Source: Caballeronia sordidicola
Lineage (GTDB): Bacteria > Pseudomonadota > Gammaproteobacteria > Burkholderiales > Burkholderiaceae
Assembly (NCBI RefSeq): GCF_000729995.1
Contig: NZ_JNFG01000005.1
Location: forward strand, 124,001-188,000
Reading direction: 5' to 3'
DNA: 64,000 nt
A program made the translations under genes and the position numbers. Shown here one piece after another: positions 37,090 through 45,784 of this stretch. Position 1 is the stretch's first letter; each line of letters opens with the position of its first letter. Below the pieces are notes generated by a model. That model searched no databases. It had not been told where the DNA came from and was given only the letters and a program-made list of their open reading frames with translations.

Positions 37090-37839
37090 ATGCGCGTACT
37101 GATCGTCGATGATCACGAGCTGTTCAGAGCCGGATTGGCGCTGCTGCTGAGAGACCTCTTTCCGGACATCGAGTTGCTGCACGCGAGTACCTTGTCGCAA
37201 GGCATGAGTCACGCGCTTGGCGAACTCCTCAACATCGTTTTTCTCGATCTCGATCTTCCTGACGGCCACGGTTGCAGCGCGCTTGGCCGATTGAAGGAGT
37301 CGCGGCCGTCGTTACCGGTGATCGTGATATCGGCCGATGAGACCGTGGAAACCATTACGCGATGCATCGAGCTTCGCGCCATGGGATACGTGCCCAAATC
37401 GTCGCCTCCTGAAGCGCTTCATGCAGCCATCAGCGCGGTGCTTGCCGGGGGCGTGTTCCTGCCCGCAGCCAGCATCGCGAGGCTCAGGCGTGACATGGGC
37501 ACGGACGAGGCTTCAGCAAATGGGCCTGAGAAAGCGCAGCCGAGCGGTAATTCGGAAATGAGCAACGCGTCCGAGTTGGGACTCACGCCGAGAGAGTTCG
37601 AAACATTGGCGTGGCTGGTGCGAGGACTTCCGTCCAAGGCCATCGCGCTGAAAATGGGGCTTGAGGACATTACCGTCCGGAAATACGTCAGTCATCTGCT
37701 CGCGCATTTCAATCTGCGGCGCCGTACGGAACTCATCGTCATGCTGGCGGATAGAGGGATCAAACTCGGCGTCCCGCCGGTCACGGATCCTGCGCATGAC
37801 CGGGGCCTGTCGGCTGTTGAGCGGCCACGAAGCGACTGA
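37090..37839 (+). CDS. LuxR/NarL-family response regulator facing kinase 1
   Basis: A 249-residue regulator. The receiver has the acidic pair in LIVDDHELFRAG, the phospho-acceptor Asp in IVFLDLDLPDGHG, the switch Ser in VVISADE and the Lys in YVPKSSP. The C-terminal LuxR-type HTH is LTPREFETLAWLVRGLPSKAIALKMGLEDITVRKYVSHLL. The ATG at 37090 is chosen at the receiver start. Its last 59 bases overlap the 3' end of the hybrid kinase on the other strand. It is the only intact regulator of the kinase array. Confidence 0.88.
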   Translation: MRVLIVDDHELFRAGLALLLRDLFPDIELLHASTLSQGMSHALGELLNIVFLDLDLPDGHGCSALGRLKESRPSLPVIVISADETVETITRCIELRAMGYVPKSSPPEALHAAISAVLAGGVFLPAASIARLRRDMGTDEASANGPEKAQPSGNSEMSNASELGLTPREFETLAWLVRGLPSKAIALKMGLEDITVRKYVSHLLAHFNLRRRTELIVMLADRGIKLGVPPVTDPAHDRGLSAVERPRSD

Positions 37840-39646
37840 CTTCGGCGAGGGTGCTTTCCGGTGCGGATGACTTGCGCAACAGAACAAACGGCTCGGCGAA
37901 ATCGCGAAGTGCGCGGGGAGATACCAGTTCGCCCGTGATGAACGCAACGGGAAGCACGCCGGCCCAGGCGAAATGCCGCCTGATCCGTTCGGCAACTTCG
38001 ATACCGGTTGGTCCGTCGCGCAGGCGGATATCCATGACGATGATGTCAGGTGCGCGGCCGTCATCGGCCAGAATCGCTTCGAATCCCGCCATCGACTCGG
38101 CGGTATCCACCAGTGCGCCGGCACTTAGGAACAAGCGGCGCAGGCCTTCCAGAACGGTCGGTTCGTCGTCGCATAGCAGGACGTATTTGCCCGTTAGGAC
38201 GGACGTGGACGCGTCGTTCTTTGGATCGTCCGTCTCGATGGCAGGTGTCATTTTGGATATCGGCGCGTACAGGGAAAAGCGCGATCCGCGCCCTTCGACG
38301 GACCAGAAGCTCATGCTGTGTTGCGGCAGGATCCCAATGACCCGGTGCACGATAGACAGCCCAAGTCCCAAGCCTTTCGATCGATCGCGACCCGGGTTGT
38401 CGATCTGATAGTACTCGGCGAATATCGCCTCCCGATGCCTGGGCGCAATACCGACGCCCGTGTCCCGCACGTCTATACGAAGCCGTTCACCGATCTCCAC
38501 CCAACCGATGACGACGCCCCCCACGGAGGTGTTCTTGATCGCATTCGATACAAAATTGGACAATGCCCGCTTGAACAAGGCGCGGTCACTTTCAATGGGC
38601 GGCGGGAGGTGCCGGCGCCGGCTGATTCTGAATTCGATGCCCCGCGATTTCGCCAGATCAAGGTATTGATCGATGACCTCCGTCAGCACGGCCTGTGTGT
38701 CGACCGGCGCCATGCGCGGGATGTAGGAACCTAGTTCGCTATAGTCCTGAATGTCCTTGAACATGTCGAGGATGTCGCGCGCCGTTTCTTCGATGACGTC
38801 GAGATCATGACTCGCGGCGTGTTCATCGTCGAGTTTCATCCGCGCGCTGCGGATGAAGAGGTTGATCGCGGCGAGAGGTTGCTGGATGTCGTGGTAGGCC
38901 GATGAAAAGAACCGCTCCTTCTCTCTAACGATTTCTCTCATACGATCATTCTGCTGATTGACAACCAGTGACGCTGCTTCAACTCGTGCCTTGGCTGCAC
39001 GCAACGTCCGCCGGAACACAAATTCGCGCCGGGCAGCGCGTTCAAACTGAATGCACACGACAATGCCGGCGAGATACATGACAGACACTGTATTCCCACG
39101 GGAAATCCAGGAAACCCAGTGAAACCCCGGGGTGGAAACATTAGCCCGTAGCCAGAAGTAAAAGGCAAAACGGAAGATTACAATGCATAGTCCGACTAGC
39201 CACGCTGCCGTGATTGCACGGAGTCGGAACGATGTGAGTATCAGGAAAGTGAGAATAAAAAATTCGGAAGAAATTGCCTCGAAAACCTGGGTCACGGGGT
39301 AGACGCACATCAACCCCAACTGAGCGAACCAACAACTCAGTATGACTATACAAAGCAATCTGACGGCCCAGCGTTCGTCAAAGGCGCGTGGTCCCCACAT
39401 CAACCATACCGGCACAGCCATACCCACGGCACCTGCAAGTCGCACACAGCCAACGTGGAGGACAATACTGGGATCAAGCGTGTTCAGCAGCAACCAATCA
39501 CGGCCAACAAACAGGATCCATATCGTTATGAGGCTGGCGCCAGCCAGCCTGCGTTGGCCCGCGTAGCGACGCGCATAGTCCATACGGAATGCACGCTCTT
39601 GAGCCGCCGATCCAAACTTGCGTACTACGAAGCCTGACGATCTCAT
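37781..39646 (-). CDS. Hybrid histidine kinase 1 of a tandem array
   Basis: A 621-residue kinase: about six membrane helices (residues 35-205), a coiled-coil linker (about 205-245), HisKA with phospho-His252 in AYHDIQQPLAAINLF, an ATPase domain (N-box FVSNAIKNT, G1 DTGVGIAP, G2 GLGLGLSIV) and a C-terminal receiver (LLCDDEPTVLEGL, Asp in IIVMDIRLRDG, Thr in FITGE, Lys in LLRKSS). No periplasmic domain is evident, so it probably senses through its membrane part. Nearly identical to kinase 2 over the first 110 residues and the catalytic core. Confidence 0.9.
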   Translation of the reverse strand: MRSSGFVVRKFGSAAQERAFRMDYARRYAGQRRLAGASLITIWILFVGRDWLLLNTLDPSIVLHVGCVRLAGAVGMAVPVWLMWGPRAFDERWAVRLLCIVILSCWFAQLGLMCVYPVTQVFEAISSEFFILTFLILTSFRLRAITAAWLVGLCIVIFRFAFYFWLRANVSTPGFHWVSWISRGNTVSVMYLAGIVVCIQFERAARREFVFRRTLRAAKARVEAASLVVNQQNDRMREIVREKERFFSSAYHDIQQPLAAINLFIRSARMKLDDEHAASHDLDVIEETARDILDMFKDIQDYSELGSYIPRMAPVDTQAVLTEVIDQYLDLAKSRGIEFRISRRRHLPPPIESDRALFKRALSNFVSNAIKNTSVGGVVIGWVEIGERLRIDVRDTGVGIAPRHREAIFAEYYQIDNPGRDRSKGLGLGLSIVHRVIGILPQHSMSFWSVEGRGSRFSLYAPISKMTPAIETDDPKNDASTSVLTGKYVLLCDDEPTVLEGLRRLFLSAGALVDTAESMAGFEAILADDGRAPDIIVMDIRLRDGPTGIEVAERIRRHFAWAGVLPVAFITGELVSPRALRDFAEPFVLLRKSSAPESTLAEVSRFVAAQQPTGPGHAQDP

Positions 39647-39909
39647 AAGGCTGCTTGATCAGGAAAGCCGCCGTGGGAAGAGAGTGCGCGACATCGAGAG
39701 GCTTTATTGGCGCACTAGGGGTTAGACAGATTCCCACCGGACATGGCTAACGGAGTGAGACGGCAAAATTCCAGCGAAAGCGGCGCGGGTGGTCCTGGCT
39801 ACACAACACACCCATGCGAAGCCACAGTGCGATAAAAACAGAGTAACAGGTCGCCATTCCCACCATTAGCCACAAATGTATCAGCAACGTGATGTGTCCT
39901 TGCCCGCAA
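37838..39909 (-). repeat. Tandem repeat unit A (kinase 1 plus upstream flank)
   Basis: First of three head-to-tail homologous units of about 2.1-2.3 kb. It holds kinase 1 and about 260 bp of the shared upstream flank (for example ACAAATGTATCAGCAACGTG). The flank breaks off near 39907-39916, where kinase 2 coding sequence begins. Boundaries are estimated by eye. Confidence 0.8.
39747..39906 (-). pseudogene. 5'-truncated small membrane protein gene (unit A)
   Basis: The frame encodes GHITLLIHLWLMVGMATCYS, then VFIALWLR and DHPRRFRW, closely matching the intact gene at 44100-44357. The N-terminal half is missing because the unit is joined to kinase 2 coding sequence. An internal ATG could still allow a short peptide. 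Confidence 0.6.
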
Positions 39910-41728
39910 CGAGCCGACCAACTCCAGCGAGGGTGCTTTCTGGCGCGGAAGATTTCCGCAACAGCACGAACGGTTCGGCGAAATCGCGAAGTGCGCGGGG
40001 AGACACCAGTTCGCCCGTGATGAATGCAACGGGAAGCACGCCCGCCCAGGCGAAATGCCGCCTGACCCTGTCAGCAACCTCGATGCCGGTCTGCCCGTCG
40101 CGCAGGCGAATATCAGTGACCACGACATCTGGCGCGCGACCGTCCTCGGCCAGTATCGCTTCAATGCCCGTCATCGACTCGGCGGTATCCACCAGTGCGC
40201 CCACGCTGAGGAACAAGCGCCGCAGGCCCTCCAGGACGGTCGGTTCGTCGTCGCACAGCAGGACGTATTTGCCCTTGAGGACGGACGTGGACGCGTCGTT
40301 CTTTGGATCATCCGTCTCGAGGACAGGCGTCATTTTGGATATCGGCGCGTACAGGGAAAAGCGCGATCCGCGCCCTTCGACCGACCAGAAACTCATGCTG
40401 TGCTTCGGCAGGATGCCAATAACCCGGTGGACGATAGACAAGCCGAGCCCCAGGCCTTTCGAGCGATCGCGACCCGGGTTGTCGATCTGATAGTACTCGG
40501 CGAATATCGCTTCCCGATGCGCGGGCGCAATGCCGACGCCTGTGTCACGCACGTCTATGCGAAGCCGTTCGCCGATCTCCACCCAGCCGATGACGAGACC
40601 CCCCACGGAGGTGTTCTTGATCGCATTCGATACAAAATTGGACAATGCCCGCTTGAACAAGGCGCGGTCACTTTCGATGGGCGGCGGAGGGCGTCGACGT
40701 CCGGTGATTCTGAATTCGATGCCCCGCGCCCTTGCCGGTTCAAGGTATTGCTCGAAGACCTCCGTCAGCACGGCTTGCGTATCGACCGGCGCCATGCGCG
40801 GGATGTAGGAACCTAGTTCGCTATAGTCCTGAATGTCCTTGAACATGTCGAGGATGTCGCGTGCCGTTTCCTCGATGACGTCGAGATCATGACTCGCGGC
40901 GTGTTCATCGTCGAGTTTTATCCGCGCGCTACGAATAAAGAGGTTGATCGCGGCGAGAGGTTGCTGGATGTCGTGGTAGGCCGATGAAAAGAACCGCTCC
41001 TTCTCTCTAACGATTTCTCTCATACGATCATTCTGCTGATTGACAACCAGGGACGCTGCTTCAACTCGTGCCTTGGCTGCACGCAACGTCCGCCGGAACA
41101 CAAATTCGCGCCGGGCAGTGCGTTCAAACTGAATGCACACAACAATGCCGGCGAGATACATGATTAACACTATAGCCCCAAGGGAAACCCAGTGACGCAC
41201 CACGGTGGAAACGTCACTCCGTGACGAGATTTCAATGTTCAGTTCTACAAGATGGAAGGTTACAACGCAAAGTCCGACTAACCACGCTGCCGTGATTGCA
41301 CGAAGTCGGAACAATGTGAATACCAGAAAAAGGCCAACAAAAAAGCCGGGGAAAATCTCCGTTGAGACCCGTGTCACCGGGTAAACGTTCACCAACCCCA
41401 ATAGGGCGAACCAACAGCTCAGCGTCACTACACAAAGCAATCTGACGGCCCGGCGTTCGTCAAAAGCGCGTGGTCCCCACATCAACCATACCGGCACAGC
41501 CATACCCACGGCACCTGCAAGTCGCACACAGCCAACGTGGAGGACAATACTGGGATCAAGCGTGTTCAGCAGCAACCAATCGCGGACAGTAGCCGCGATC
41601 CATATCAGTATGAGGCTGGCGCCGGCCAGCCTGCGTTGGCCCGCGTAGCGACGCGCGTAGTCCATACGGAACGCACGCTCCATCGCCGCTGACCTGAACT
41701 TGCGTACTACGAAGCCTGACGCTCTCAT
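39881..41728 (-). CDS. Hybrid histidine kinase 2 of the tandem array
   Basis: A 615-residue paralogue of kinase 1 with the same membrane part, HisKA motif (YHDIQQPLAAINLF), ATPase and receiver. The open frame runs upstream to 41992, but ATG 41728 (MRASGFVVRKF) aligns with the other copies. The segment around residues 120-195 differs strongly from kinase 1, while flanking parts are nearly identical. The receiver ends in a different tail (GRLVAGKDTSRC) created at the duplication junction. It has no response regulator of its own. Confidence 0.9.
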   Translation of the reverse strand: MRASGFVVRKFRSAAMERAFRMDYARRYAGQRRLAGASLILIWIAATVRDWLLLNTLDPSIVLHVGCVRLAGAVGMAVPVWLMWGPRAFDERRAVRLLCVVTLSCWFALLGLVNVYPVTRVSTEIFPGFFVGLFLVFTLFRLRAITAAWLVGLCVVTFHLVELNIEISSRSDVSTVVRHWVSLGAIVLIMYLAGIVVCIQFERTARREFVFRRTLRAAKARVEAASLVVNQQNDRMREIVREKERFFSSAYHDIQQPLAAINLFIRSARIKLDDEHAASHDLDVIEETARDILDMFKDIQDYSELGSYIPRMAPVDTQAVLTEVFEQYLEPARARGIEFRITGRRRPPPPIESDRALFKRALSNFVSNAIKNTSVGGLVIGWVEIGERLRIDVRDTGVGIAPAHREAIFAEYYQIDNPGRDRSKGLGLGLSIVHRVIGILPKHSMSFWSVEGRGSRFSLYAPISKMTPVLETDDPKNDASTSVLKGKYVLLCDDEPTVLEGLRRLFLSVGALVDTAESMTGIEAILAEDGRAPDVVVTDIRLRDGQTGIEVADRVRRHFAWAGVLPVAFITGELVSPRALRDFAEPFVLLRKSSAPESTLAGVGRLVAGKDTSRC

Positions 41729-42122
41729 AGGGCTGCTTGGGTTCAGAAAGCCGCCGTGATCGGAGAGTGCGCGGTATTGATAAGCTTTATTGGCGCACCA
41801 CGAGTTAGACAGGTTCTCTCTGAACGCGGCTAACGGAGTGAGACGGTAAATTCCAGCGGAAGCGGCACGGGTGGTCAGGGGGGGCACGGCACCCTCGTGC
41901 GTAGCCACAGTGCGATCAAAACAGAATAACAGGTCGCCATCGCTACTATCAGCCACAAATGTATCAGCAGCGTGGTGTGTCCTTTCCCGCACCAGGATGG
42001 TTTGGCAAGGAGTTCGGTCGTGGAAGGCGACTACGTGATACGTCGCCCGGATTGGTCAAACGGGAGTGCAACCATCTTTCATCTGCGTTACTTGTCCGTC
42101 GCCTGCGCATGTGCGTTGAATC
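39910..42122 (-). repeat. Tandem repeat unit B (kinase 2 plus upstream flank)
   Basis: Second unit: kinase 2 followed by about 390 bp of upstream flank shared with unit C, up to CGCATGTGCGTTG near 42117. Long blocks are identical to unit A (for instance in the 41460-41580 region), pointing to recent duplication or gene conversion. Confidence 0.8.
41875..42075 (-). pseudogene. Frameshifted small membrane protein gene (unit B)
   Basis: Begins ATGGTTGCACTCCCGTTTGA, matching the intact copy, but an extra T soon breaks the frame and a stop follows. The downstream half, in another frame, still reads GHTTLLIHLWLIVAMATCYS and VLIALWLRT. Third-base differences from the intact copy suggest it was coding until recently. 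Confidence 0.65.
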
Positions 42123-42123
42123 T

Positions 42124-42227
42124 TCGTCATGCTGGCGGATAGTAGGATCAAACTTGGGGTCCCGCCAGTCACGGACTCCGCGCGTGACCGAAGCCTGTCG
42201 ACTGCTGGGCGGCCACGAACCGACTGA
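42124..42227 (+). pseudogene. 3' remnant of a LuxR-type response-regulator gene
   Basis: The last 34 codons align with the 3' end of the regulator at 37090-37839. They read VMLADSRIKLGVPPVTDSAR, then RPRTD and stop, against VMLADRGIKLGVPPVTDPAH and RPRSD. The remnant overlaps the 3' end of kinase 3 exactly as the intact regulator overlaps kinase 1. The rest of the gene is gone, replaced by unit B flank at about 42122. Confidence 0.85.
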
Positions 42228-44013
42228 CTTCATCGAGCGTGTTTTCCGGCGCTGAAGACTTCCGCAGCAAAACGAACGGCTCGGCGAAATCGCAAAGTGC
42301 GCGGGGAGACACCAGTTCGCCCGTAATGAACGCGACGGGAAGTACGCCCGCCCAAGAGAAATGCCGCCTGATCCGTTCGGCAACTTCGATACCGGTTGGC
42401 CCGTCGCGCAGCCGGATATCGGTGACGATGATGTCGGGAATGCGGCCGTCATCAGCCAGAATCGCCTCGAATCCCGCCATCGACTCGGCGGTATCCACCA
42501 GGGCGCCGGCGCTCGAGAACAGGCGCCGCAGGCCCTCCAGAACCGTTGGTTCGTCGTCGCACAGCAGGACATATCTGCCCTTGAGGACAGACGTGGATGA
42601 GTCGTTCTTTGGATCGTCCGTCTCGATGACAGGTGTCATTTTGGATATCGGCGCGTACAGGGAAAAGCGCGACCCGCGTCCTTCGCAAGACCAGAAACTC
42701 ATGCTGTGCTTCGGCAGAATGCCAATGACCCGGTGCACGATGGACAGCCCGAGCCCTAGCCCTTTCGAGCGATCTCGGCCCGGGTTGTTGATCTGATAGT
42801 ACTCGGTGAATATTGCATCCCGATGCGTGGGCGCGATACCGACGCCCGTGTCCCGCACGTCTATGCGAAGCCGTTCCCCGATCTCCACCCAGCCGATGAC
42901 GACCCCACCCTCGGAGGTGTTCTTGATCGCATTCGATATGAAATTGGACAATGCCCGCTTGAACAAGGAGTGGTCACTTTCAATGGGTGGCGGGTGCCGC
43001 CGACGCCTGCTGATCCTGAGTTCGATCCCCTTCGATTTTGCCGGTTCAAGGTACTGCTCGAAGATTTCCGTCAGCACGGCCTCCGTGTCAACTGGCGCCA
43101 TGTGCGGGATGTAAGAGCCTAGTTCGCTATAGTCTTGAATATCCTTGAACATGTCGAGGATGTCGCGTGCCGTTTCTTCGATGACATCGAGATCATGGCT
43201 TGCAGCGTGTTCGTCTTCGAGTTTTATCCGCGCGCTGCGGGTAAAAAGATTGATCGCGGCGAGAGGCTGCTGGATGTCGTGGTAGGCCGATGAAAAGAAC
43301 CGCTCCTTCTCCTTGATGAGTTCTCTCATACGTTCATTCTGCGCTTCAACGCGTGCCTTGGCTGCTCGCAACGTCCGTCGGAACGCAAATTCGCGCCGGG
43401 CGGCGAGTTCAAACTGAATGCAGACGAGAACGCCGGCGAGATACATGAGGGACACCATAATCGCACCTGAAATCCAGTCAACCGCCAGCGTCGGAACCTT
43501 GTACGGTCGCCAGAGGTAAAGCCACAATTCTGCAAGGTTAAAGCTTATAGCGCATATACCGACTAACCACGCTGCCGTGATCGCTCGAAGCCGGAACGAC
43601 GTGAATACCACGAAAAGGATAAGCAGAAAGCCCGGGACAATTTCGCGGAAGGCCATGGCCGCGGGGTAAAGCGCCATCAACGCCGATAGGGAAAACCAGG
43701 CGCTCAGCGTCCCTACACACATGCATCCGGCGGCCCAGCGTTCGTCAAGGGCGCGCGGTCCCCACATCATCCATACCGGCACACTGATACCCACGACACC
43801 TGCAAGCCGCGCATAGCCGATGTAGAAAAGGATGTTGGAATTGAGCGCGTTCAGCAGCCACCAATCACGGCCAGCAAACAGAATCCATATCAGGATGCTG
43901 CCGGCGCCAGCCAGCCTGCGCTGTCCCGCGTAGCGACGCGCATAGTCCACACGGAACGCACGCTCCACAGCCGCCGATCTGAACTTCCGTACTACGAAGC
44001 CTGACGATCTCAT
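42169..44013 (-). CDS. Hybrid histidine kinase 3 of the tandem array
   Basis: A 614-residue paralogue with the same layout: membrane part, HisKA (YHDIQQPLAAINLFTRSAR), ATPase and receiver. Its linker is exactly seven residues shorter than in kinases 1 and 2 (RVEAQNERMRE against RVEA plus ten residues plus RMRE), one coiled-coil heptad. Residues 95-195 are the most diverged. All catalytic residues are retained. It is preceded by the intact small membrane gene, 86 bp upstream, probably in one transcript. Confidence 0.9.
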   Translation of the reverse strand: MRSSGFVVRKFRSAAVERAFRVDYARRYAGQRRLAGAGSILIWILFAGRDWWLLNALNSNILFYIGYARLAGVVGISVPVWMMWGPRALDERWAAGCMCVGTLSAWFSLSALMALYPAAMAFREIVPGFLLILFVVFTSFRLRAITAAWLVGICAISFNLAELWLYLWRPYKVPTLAVDWISGAIMVSLMYLAGVLVCIQFELAARREFAFRRTLRAAKARVEAQNERMRELIKEKERFFSSAYHDIQQPLAAINLFTRSARIKLEDEHAASHDLDVIEETARDILDMFKDIQDYSELGSYIPHMAPVDTEAVLTEIFEQYLEPAKSKGIELRISRRRRHPPPIESDHSLFKRALSNFISNAIKNTSEGGVVIGWVEIGERLRIDVRDTGVGIAPTHRDAIFTEYYQINNPGRDRSKGLGLGLSIVHRVIGILPKHSMSFWSCEGRGSRFSLYAPISKMTPVIETDDPKNDSSTSVLKGRYVLLCDDEPTVLEGLRRLFSSAGALVDTAESMAGFEAILADDGRIPDIIVTDIRLRDGPTGIEVAERIRRHFSWAGVLPVAFITGELVSPRALCDFAEPFVLLRKSSAPENTLDEVSRFVAAQQSTGFGHARSP

Positions 44014-44099
44014 AAGCTGCTTGATTCGGAAAACCGCCGTGGGCGGATAGTGCGCGATATCCAGAGGCTTTATCGGCGCACCGCTGGTTAGACAGGTCC

Positions 44100-44357
44100 C
44101 TACCGAACGTGGCTAACGGAGTAAGACTGAACATCCCAGCGAAAGCGGCGCGGGTGGTCACGGGTACTCAACACCTTCGTGCGGCGCCACAGTGCGATAA
44201 AAACAGAATAGCAGGTCCCATTTACTACCATCAGGCACAAATGTATCAGCAACGTGATTTGCCTTCCCCGCACATCCACGGTCCGGGCAAGCCGCTGCCC
44301 GTCCTGGACGATGACGACTGATGCGTCGCCCAGGTTGGTCAACGGGAGTGCATACAT
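44100..44357 (-). CDS. Small membrane protein upstream of kinase 3
   Basis: An 85-residue unrecognised protein with one predicted membrane helix (ITLLIHLCLMVVNGTCYSVF, then IALW) followed by a basic tail (RRTKVL, DHPRRFRW). The ATG at 44357 has AGGTGA five bases before it. Equivalent sequences, broken, lie before kinases 1 and 2, with conservation at the protein level. It is placed to act with the membrane kinase, perhaps as accessory sensor or regulator; this is inference. A 1-base indel against unit A alters the last residues. Confidence 0.6.
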   Translation of the reverse strand: MYALPLTNLGDASVVIVQDGQRLARTVDVRGRQITLLIHLCLMVVNGTCYSVFIALWRRTKVLSTRDHPRRFRWDVQSYSVSHVR

Positions 44358-44579
44358 CTTTCACCTGCGTTGCTTGTCCGTCGCCTACGCATGTGCGTTG
44401 CGACGGCGTGTCGCCTGACCAAGAATGAATATGACAGCAACGCCGAAAGGCATTCGTCGAGTGGCCCCGGATCGGTTGATCGTCGCCCGAGCCGGACCTC
44501 CCTTGGCTTGTGCGAAGACTGCTGTCGGTCGGCGAACGATGCACAGGCCGATCTCTTAAACCCCTAAAGGAGAACGCTC

Positions 44580-44846
44580 ATGAAACTTCATCAATCGATC
44601 GCCGTCTGCCTTGCCCTGATGGCCGGCGTCACAGCAGACGGATGCTTCGCCCAATCAGCGGCCGGTCAGAGCGAGTCGGTAGCAGCTGGCACCGCCGCTC
44701 AGGATCCGGTGGCCGCGGTTCCGGCTGTCACGCCGGTGCCCGCCGATTCCGTTGGAAAAACACGCGCGCAAGTGATACAGGAACTGGAAGATTTTCAGCA
44801 CAGTGACCAGGCAGAGAAGATGCATGAGCTTTATCGGGGCAACTAA
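44580..44846 (+). CDS. DUF4148 small secreted protein
   Basis: An 88-residue exported protein with a signal peptide (cleavage after CFA) and the DUF4148 motif GKTRAQVIQELEDFQ. AAAGGAG precedes the start. DUF4148 proteins are abundant small periplasmic proteins of Burkholderiaceae with no known role. It is divergent from the small membrane gene and kinase array, sharing a 222-bp promoter region. Confidence 0.82.
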   Translation: MKLHQSIAVCLALMAGVTADGCFAQSAAGQSESVAAGTAAQDPVAAVPAVTPVPADSVGKTRAQVIQELEDFQHSDQAEKMHELYRGN

Positions 44847-45099
44847 CAAGGCGCCCTGGGTGGCAAGAGCATGTTTGTATAGCGATCGCGTCCGGTTCAT
44901 GGATCACTACCGTCACGATTTATAGCCTTTGGCGTTGAGGAAACCAGCAAGATATCAAATAAAAAAATCAGTAATCCATAGTATAAGAATGTGGGTATGA
45001 ATATCGACATAATATCGCCAGGTTCTTCGTTATGTCGTGCGTACACGGTCGGAGTGCAGGTTGCACAGGCTCCGGCCGCGGGGGTAGTGCATTGAACCT

Positions 45100-45784
45100 G
45101 TGCAGCAGTTCCCGCGTCCATTGGCTGGAGGCAAGGGCGTCCACTACGACAAAACAGAAAACTGCTCTATCGGAACGCCGGATAGCGTCCAGCGTTATCG
45201 TTGTGCCGGGTCGCTTCCTGCTACCCGGATCGGGAATATTTTCGTGATAGCATTTCCACGCGAGGAGGCCACTTCGATCGCGCAGCCCCCGACACATGTT
45301 GACGCTTTCATACTTTCTACTGCGGGACGCCGCTGCACTTCGCGGATCGAGATTCGGAATGTGTTTGAGACGCGAGATCCCGTTATTGCGCATATGGCGC
45401 AGATTCTCATCGAGGAACTCGACCGCAAGCCTAACCCCGCGCAGACTCTCGTTGTTGATCATGTGTCGTTCGCGCTGCCAGCGCATTTGCTTCGAAGTTA
45501 CAACGCGTTTGAACCCGTTGTGCCACAGGTACTGCCAGCGCTGAGCAGAGTCGAAATGGCTCGCCTCACTCAATACATAGAAGAATCTGGACGGTCCGAT
45601 AGGACTCGTTGAACTTGCAAGCATAGTGAATGTTAGCCGTTTCCACTTTACCCGTTTGTTCAAGCGAAGCACGGGTATGACTGCGATCAGCTTTGTCGAG
45701 CAATGCCGGATTCGGCGCGCTCAATCTCTAATCCTGGAGACGGCAATGCCGAATGCTGCGACGACGAGAGTGTTGGTTTTGTAA
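45100..45784 (+). pseudogene. Frameshifted and truncated AraC-family regulator
   Basis: The first frame (to about 45590) carries an AraC-type core, RDPVIAHMAQILIEELDRK and FALPAHLLRSYN. After GAATCTGGACGG the frame must shift by one base to continue LASIVNVSRFHFTRLFKRST and FVEQCRIRRAQSLILE, the AraC helix-turn-helix. The second HTH helix is missing because the sequence ends in unrelated bases near 45745. Non-functional as it stands, unless the frameshift is a sequencing error; the C-terminal truncation would remain. Confidence 0.75.

Larger units (their letters stand above)
42123..44403 (-). repeat. Tandem repeat unit C (kinase 3, small membrane gene, regulator remnant)
   Basis: Third and most complete unit: a remnant of the response-regulator 3' end, kinase 3, the intact small membrane gene and the flank up to CGCATGTGCGTTG near 44400. 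It is the most diverged of the three and probably oldest. Confidence 0.8.

Noticed and set aside
44158..44544. 128-codon minus-strand frame overlapping the small membrane gene
   Set aside because: No conservation of this frame in units A and B, whereas the 44100-44357 frame keeps its membrane helix across copies.
44968..45672. 234-codon minus-strand frame opposite the AraC pseudogene
   Set aside because: The plus strand shows AraC motifs in two frames; the minus translation has no motif and no good RBS. It stays open only because the region is GC-rich.
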